This document shows, piece after piece, positions 59,055 to 64,000 of a stretch of 64,000 bases of DNA. The stretch lies in the NCBI GenBank assembly GCA_965112735.1, contig OZ218955.1, positions 1,116,001 through 1,180,000 on the forward strand. The letters are read 5' to 3'. Origin of the DNA: Phaeosaccion multiseriatum (taxonomy: Eukaryota > Ochrophyta, other classes). Position 1 is the stretch's first letter. Each line of letters opens with the position of its first letter. Position numbers and translations under genes: made by a program. The notes under the pieces were generated by a model. It searched no databases. It worked only from the letters and a program-made list of their open reading frames with translations, and was not told the DNA's origin.

Positions 59055-61773
59055 TGGGGACAACTGCCCCACCTCCATACTGTTTGGGTGTGGGCTTGCG
59101 TCCGTCGGGCTCGGACTTGAATGCCCGTGGGCTGCCTTCTTTGCTCCTTCGTTGTGGGCGTCCTGCCGCTGACGTGCTTGTATGACTCTCGCCATCTGTC
59201 GCTGTATTTCCTCTGCTTCGAGGGTGCGTTCGCGCTCAAGAGTAGACAGCTGCTGACATAGCAGATCCTTCGGGAAGGGGAGAGGGGAGGGGGCAGGGGA
59301 GGGCAGGAGAGGGAAGAGGGGATAACGAATGTTAAAAGAGACCTGAGATAGTCGGTGGTGCTTTGGATGGAGAGGGGAAAGGGGAGGGGGAACAGGGGAG
59401 GGAGGGAAGAGGAGAGGAGAAAAGGTGAATGGATGTCAGCACGTGGGGGGTGTTTAAAGCCCAATCCGCGCCTAGCACATGTGAGCGCGCACGCACACAC
59501 ATACGCACACACACGCACACACGCATACACACGCACACACACACACACACACACGCTCACCTCCTTCTTCATGAGCTCCCTCCTGGCAGCCTCCAGCCTC
59601 CTCTCTTCCTCGCGCACCCTCCCCTGCGCCTTCCTTTGCCGCGTCTCCTCGGCCCACATGCCGCTCCGTTCGTCCGCCTCCCTGGAGTTGGAGATTTGAG
59701 ATTCAGTAAGAGTGTGAGTTTCCACAGTTTGAGATTGAGTTTTTAAGTAAGCGCAAGAGGTTCCTGTCGTGCTTCGAAGTGCAATTTATTTGCGTTTTCA
59801 TTGACCTTCCTCGTATAACAAAACGAAGCCTCTTTTTGTTTGCTTGGTTGTGATTGCATCAATTGCATCAAAAGTAAGTAAGTATGTGTCTACCCAAATG
59901 CCTATTACATCACTCAGGTGAGGTCAACTGAGGTTAGTGCATACCTCTGTCTATTGAAGACGCTCCTCAGCCGCCGCTCCTCGAGGGCCCGTAGCCTCCT
60001 CAGCCGGGCCACAGTCTAGGCCATGTGTCCCGAGGGGGGGGGGAGGGGGAGGGTTAGGGCGAGAGTAAGAGGGGGGAGAGGAAGGTTTATGGGGGGAGTA
60101 TGAGAGGGGAGGGGAAGGTTTAGGGGGAGAGTGTGAGGGGGGAGAGGAAAGGCAGGGAGTGATTGAGGTATCCCCCTACCATAGCAGGTATACGACATCA
60201 AACACACACACACGCACAAGCATACACCCCCCCCACACACACACACACGCACACACACACACACATACATACACACAGACACAGACACACATACAGAGGG
60301 AGAGGGACACACAAGAGAGACACACACGACGCTGCCTACCTTTGGGTCCATGTACTGCACAGCCTCCTTTGCAGCAGCGAGGAGCTCGAGGTGAAGCTCC
60401 CTTCGGAGGCGGAACTGCGCTGTCCACACCTTGTCCAATCCCCTCTTGCGCGCTGCTCGCATCTCGGCTTCTGTCCTCCGCTTGTAGCGCCAGCTGTGAG
60501 CGTGTGTCCTGTTGGCAAGTTGGTTGTTCAAGGTTCGAGGGTAGGGTTCGGAGGGTTTCGTTCACGGGTGACATATGTTTATGTATGGGACAAGATGAGA
60601 CTATGCCTCATCATAGGTACGTACGTACACACGTATGCATACACACGCACGCACACACACACGCACAACCATACGCACGCCGGTACGTACGCACACACGT
60701 AGACATGCACGTAGGCACACACACACACACGCGCACGCGTACAAACCATACACAAAGCACGTACGCACACATGAAGACACACGCGCAAACACGCACCTGT
60801 ACCATTCGCGCTTCTGCTGCGTGACGTCAGTGACAAAGGCAGTGAGCTCCAAGATTTCGCTTATCCTGGGCAGCACCAAAGAAGGGAGGGGCGGGAAAAG
60901 AGCCACCACGCAAGCCCTCGCCATGTTCACCTTGCCCTGTTTGGGGTACGAAAGTGGGGCGCGAAAGTGGGGTGTGAAGGGGTTTGAATGGGTTTGAGTG
61001 GGTGTCAGTGGGTGTCAGTGGGTGTGAGTGGGCTCCCTCGGGTAGGGAATCAAGAATCAAGTGTCGGTCGTGGTGCTCTATGTGTATCATGTCGCGCGAT
61101 GGCTGGGAGGAGGGGGAGGAGGGGGAGGAGGGGGGGGAGGGGCTGAGGGGGAGGATGAGGGCGACGTGAGGCTGTATGTGGGTGGGTGGGTGGGTGTGTA
61201 TGCATGTGTGTGTATGTGTGTGTGCGCATGTGTGTGCGTGTGTGTGTGCGTGTGTGTGCGTGCGCGCATGTGCATGTGTGTGTATCTATATGTGTCTATG
61301 TGTCTATGTGTGTGTGTGTGTGCGACAGCAGTGACCAGCAGTGCCTCCGTCCCTACCTGCTCATCCAGACCCGCCAAGGCGTGAAGGCGGTGCATCTGCC
61401 CCTCGCCCAGAGAGAGCAGCGCCTCCTTCAGGCCTGCTCTTAGCGTGTTGTTGTCCACCCGCCATCTGTAAAGGTGAAACCGCCATACCCGCTGGATGGC
61501 CTGGGCGGCGTCGGATCTCTTCTTTTGTGCCCAGAACTCGGCAATCTCTCGGAGCCGTTTCCGCTTCGCGATGAGGGGGCAGCAGCTGAGGGAAGGTGGA
61601 ACGGCGGAAGGGTGGAAAGATGGCACGGAATGGGACGGGGAGGGGAGGGGAGGAGGTGGTGAGTGATTCAATGAGACGCGGGGGGAGTTGAGTCTGGGGA
61701 GGAAAAGGGAGGCATCCAGCCAGGCAGACAGGCAGACAGGTAGACTGGTAGACAGGCATGTGGACAGGCATGT

Positions 61774-61819
<46 letters not shown>

Positions 61820-63347
61820 ACAGGCAGGCAGGCAGGCAGGCAGACAGGCAGGCAGGCAGGCAGGCAGACAGGCAGGCATGTGGACAGGCGAAACTGAACA
61901 AAAGAAAACGCACCGTTTCCTGTCTCGCATGCCTCGAAACACTCTCTGAATGTCCGTGGCGGCCTTGTTGTTCACAGGACAGGCGAGGAAGCGGAGACGA
62001 GTACAGGCGCGTCGGGTCAACCAGCCTCTGCAGGGACAGGGAGGGAGGGGCGAGAGGGAGAGAGTGGGGGGGTGAGGGTGTCAGTTTATTGGTGTGGGGT
62101 GAGTGGGTACAATGGGCGGAATTGTTCATGGCATATGTAGCCCAAAAAATGCAGGTTGCGGGTAGAGATGGAGAGCGCGCGGGCGAAAGAGAGAAGCTAG
62201 ATATCGTCTCCCTCCCTCCCTTCCTCCGTCGCCCCCTCCCCCGATTCCTCCCTCCCTCGCTCCCCACGCACCACTCACCTCACGGTCTTCTGCACAGTGA
62301 CGGCAGAGTTGTGCTCTCTCTGCACGCGTTGGTGCTCCGCCTCCACTTGTGCCCTCCACCGCACAACCGCCTCCGTCAGCCGAGAGCGACGGTACACCCT
62401 GCTCCAGGAGGGGGAGGGGGCATTGTATAGGCCAAGGCCAGTTGCCGCAATAGCCCGAGGAGGAGGAGGAGGAGGAGGAGGAGGAGGCGCATTAGTTAGC
62501 AAAATAAATCAGAGAAATTGGAATTTGTCTTTCCCCTGCACTCCTCATTACCCGCACTCCTCCCCTACGCTTCTCTCCCCTGTCCTGCTCCCCGTAAGCG
62601 ATTCGATTCCCTACCTGAGGGCCGTCCGAAAGATGTACTCCAAAGGCAAGCCAGCTGTGAGGATGACATGATGCACCAACCGGCCTGCGTCGGCCTGCCG
62701 CTCCGCCCCCGCCCTCTCCTTCGCCATGCTCTTTGTCTGGGCAGAAATATCGCCCTCCAAACGCTCAATCTCCGCTTGGGCGAGGCGATCAGCTTCTGCT
62801 GTATTACCAGCTGCTCCGGGCGCTGCTCCTTCGTTGTGGTGGTGGTGGTGGTGGCGGTGAGGATGGTGGTGGTGGTGGCGGTGAGGATGGTGGGAGTGGT
62901 GGTCGTTGTGGTAGTGGTCTGTACGGAGGCCCTGCTGCTGCTGGTAGGCGACTTGCAGGTCGTGCTCTAGTTCTTCATGGTGGCGCTGGAGCTCCACATC
63001 CGCCTGGTGGTGATGATGGTGCTGGTGCTGCTGGTGCTGCTGCTGCTGCTGCTTGTGCTTATTCTGCTGGTGCTGGTGCTGATAATGCTGGTGTTGCTGG
63101 CGGTGCTGCTCCTGCTGCTGCTGATGCTGGGGCTGCAGCGAAAGGCCTTTGTGAGGATGAAGGCGGGATGGCACCTGAAGGACCTTGGGGCTTGGTCTTG
63201 GTGACTCCTCGAGGCGGAAGGGGCTGAGCGCCACTGGTGACGCTGGCGCGGCGACCGTCGGATCAGCGGCGGGAGGGCCGGGCCTGCCGCACTCCTGTTC
63301 ATCTGCCTCCTCACTGCCACCAACACCGGATGCAGCAGTTGGTGATA

Positions 63348-63386
<39 letters not shown>

Positions 63387-64000
63387 CAGCAGCAGCAGAG
63401 GCAGTCGTATTGCAGTGCTCGCTCTGCTCACTTCCTAGCATCTCTTCGCCGATAGCAGAGTCGCCGGTGCCGCCAGCAGAGAGGGCCGCGGCGCCACAAC
63501 CAGCACCCCCGCCCGGACTAGAAGCAGGGGTAGGGACCGGAGAAGGGGCAGCTGTACCTGCTGTCGGCGGGCGAGAAGTACCCGTCACTACCAACAAGCG
63601 CTCTTGCGGAGACTGGGGTCGCAAGGCGTCCATGCCCTCTCCTCCTCCTCCTCCTCCTCCTCCTCCTCCTCCTCCTCCTCCTCCTCCTCCTCCTCCTCCT
63701 CCTCCTCCTCCTCCTCGCCTCGAGAAGCCTCCTCCCCCTGCTCCGACGACAAGAGGCACCGCTTCGGCTGCCGCAGTGCCTGTGGCCAGGTACACGCCAA
63801 TGCCCGAGTCCTCGGAGGGACACCCTGAGCGGTGTGCGACCAAGCTCGTTAAGGAGGCGTCATCTCCCCCAATGGGCACGGACGGGGGCAAGTAAGACGA
63901 GGAGCAGGGGCAGGAGGGGGGGGAGGAGGTGAAGGTGGCGGAGGGAAGCTTTCTCTTGAGGCCGGCGCCATTGCGGTGGTGGAAACCCTCCCCCTCCTTC
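53378..64000 (-). CDS. Giant IQ-motif/coiled-coil protein with low-complexity linkers, 5' end outside window
   Basis: Thirteen minus-strand exons keep frame: 64000-62615 (open at the window edge), 62398-62279, 62027-61914, 61585-61357, 60936-60797, 60493-60340, 60015-59945, 59681-59561, 59267-57948, 57680-57568, 57443-55303, 55049-54357 and 54288-53378, giving more than 2,500 residues. IQ (calmodulin/centrin-binding) motifs appear as AVTVQKTVRGWLTRRA (built across an exon junction), AATDIQRVFRGMRDRKR and AAQAIQRVWRFHLYRWR. Trp/Arg-rich helices such as LAHWGGWLRVHRDAYTRLR and charged coiled-coil blocks (RLRRLRALEERRLR) follow. Linkers are His/Gln-rich, poly-Glu (58447-58575), poly-Asp (54758-54820) and GSGS. 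The C-terminal exon has Cys pairs (CDNCALHR, CDACASR). The composition suggests a cytoskeletal, basal-body or flagellar scaffold, but no named family is recognised. The 67-nt last intron is the least certain splice. Confidence 0.75.
54755..54822 (+). repeat. CAT repeat coding poly-Asp on the minus strand
   Basis: About 20 CAT units read as GAT in exon 12 of the IQ gene. Confidence 0.95.
56284..56405 (+). repeat. CCCTGA hexanucleotide repeat coding Gly-Ser dipeptides
   Basis: About 20 units of CCCTGA/CCTGAC with CCCTAA and GATCCT variants, read on the minus strand as alternating Gly-Ser in exon 11 of the IQ gene. Confidence 0.93.
58440..58575 (+). repeat. CTC repeat coding poly-Glu on the minus strand
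   Basis: About 40 CTC units with TTG interruptions, read as GAG (Glu) with Gln interruptions in exon 9 of the IQ gene. Confidence 0.96.
59480..59553 (+). repeat. CA repeat at an IQ-gene splice donor
   Basis: In the gene's sense this is a GT array beginning with the donor GTGAGCGTGTGTG at 59560. Confidence 0.93.
60200..60290 (+). repeat. CA repeat in IQ-gene intron
   Basis: Interrupted CA array about 50 bp downstream (in gene sense) of the donor at 60339. A further degenerate ACGCAC/ACACAC array lies at about 60616-60796, immediately after the donor at 60796. Confidence 0.92.
61180..61325 (+). repeat. GT-rich microsatellite in IQ-gene intron
   Basis: Degenerate GT/GTGC/GTCTAT array in the intron between the exons at 61357 and 60936. 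Confidence 0.92.
61730..61885 (+). repeat. GCAG tetranucleotide repeat in IQ-gene intron
   Basis: About 35 GCAG/ACAG units, beginning some 30 bp downstream (gene sense) of the donor at 61913. Confidence 0.95.
63640..63718 (+). repeat. CTC repeat coding poly-Gly on the minus strand
   Basis: About 25 CTC units read as GGA (Gly) in the first visible exon of the IQ gene. Confidence 0.96.

Overview
This is nuclear DNA from a eukaryote, very probably a flagellated alga of the ochrophyte (stramenopile) lineage. Every gene except the ankyrin genes and one long single-exon ORF is built from many exons joined at GT/GC-AG borders that keep frame. Evidence for the group is mixed. The sulfolipid synthase gene SQD2 marks a photosynthetic organism, and its N-terminus is a signal peptide followed by a DAFAP (ASAFAP-type) motif, as used for plastids of secondary red origin. 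A kinesin-II tail implies a flagellated stage. The one-LRR-per-exon architecture, the ankyrin family and the alternating strands recall brown-algal genomes. The species assignment is inference.

Layout (exon coordinates are in the entries): 3' end of a kinesin-II motor (+, 366-2421); organellar TruB pseudouridine synthase (-, 3626-6008); SQD2 (+, 6422-11287); a multi-pass membrane protein of unknown family (-, 12735-17162); a 12-exon secreted, Cys-rich, mucin-like cell-surface protein (+, 17625-24438); a low-complexity zinc-ribbon protein (-, 25182-28103); a small LRR protein with seven identical-length LRR exons (-, 29991-31607); organellar peptide chain release factor RF2 (-, 31773-35888); a MATE transporter (+, 36076-40090); a dynamin-related GTPase (+, 40354-42955); three tandem ankyrin-repeat paralogues (+, 44100-53036); and a >2,500-residue IQ-motif/coiled-coil protein that runs off the right edge (-, 53378-64000). 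Divergent pairs share short promoter regions at 6009-6421, 17163-17624 and 35889-36075.

The genes do not form one pathway. SQD2 (plastid lipid), TruB and RF2 (organelle tRNA modification and translation termination) serve organelles. The kinesin and possibly the IQ protein fit flagellar or cytoskeletal roles. The LRR array and the ankyrin cluster are rapidly changing solenoid-repeat proteins.

The DNA itself is unusual. It is packed with microsatellites and minisatellites, mostly in introns, and many of these start at or near the 5' splice site. A short dispersed motif (core GTTGGTGATACAG) recurs at least ten times in introns, intergenic DNA and exons, where it is read in different frames and on both strands. 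No RNA genes, CRISPR arrays, viral genes or complete transposons were recognised.
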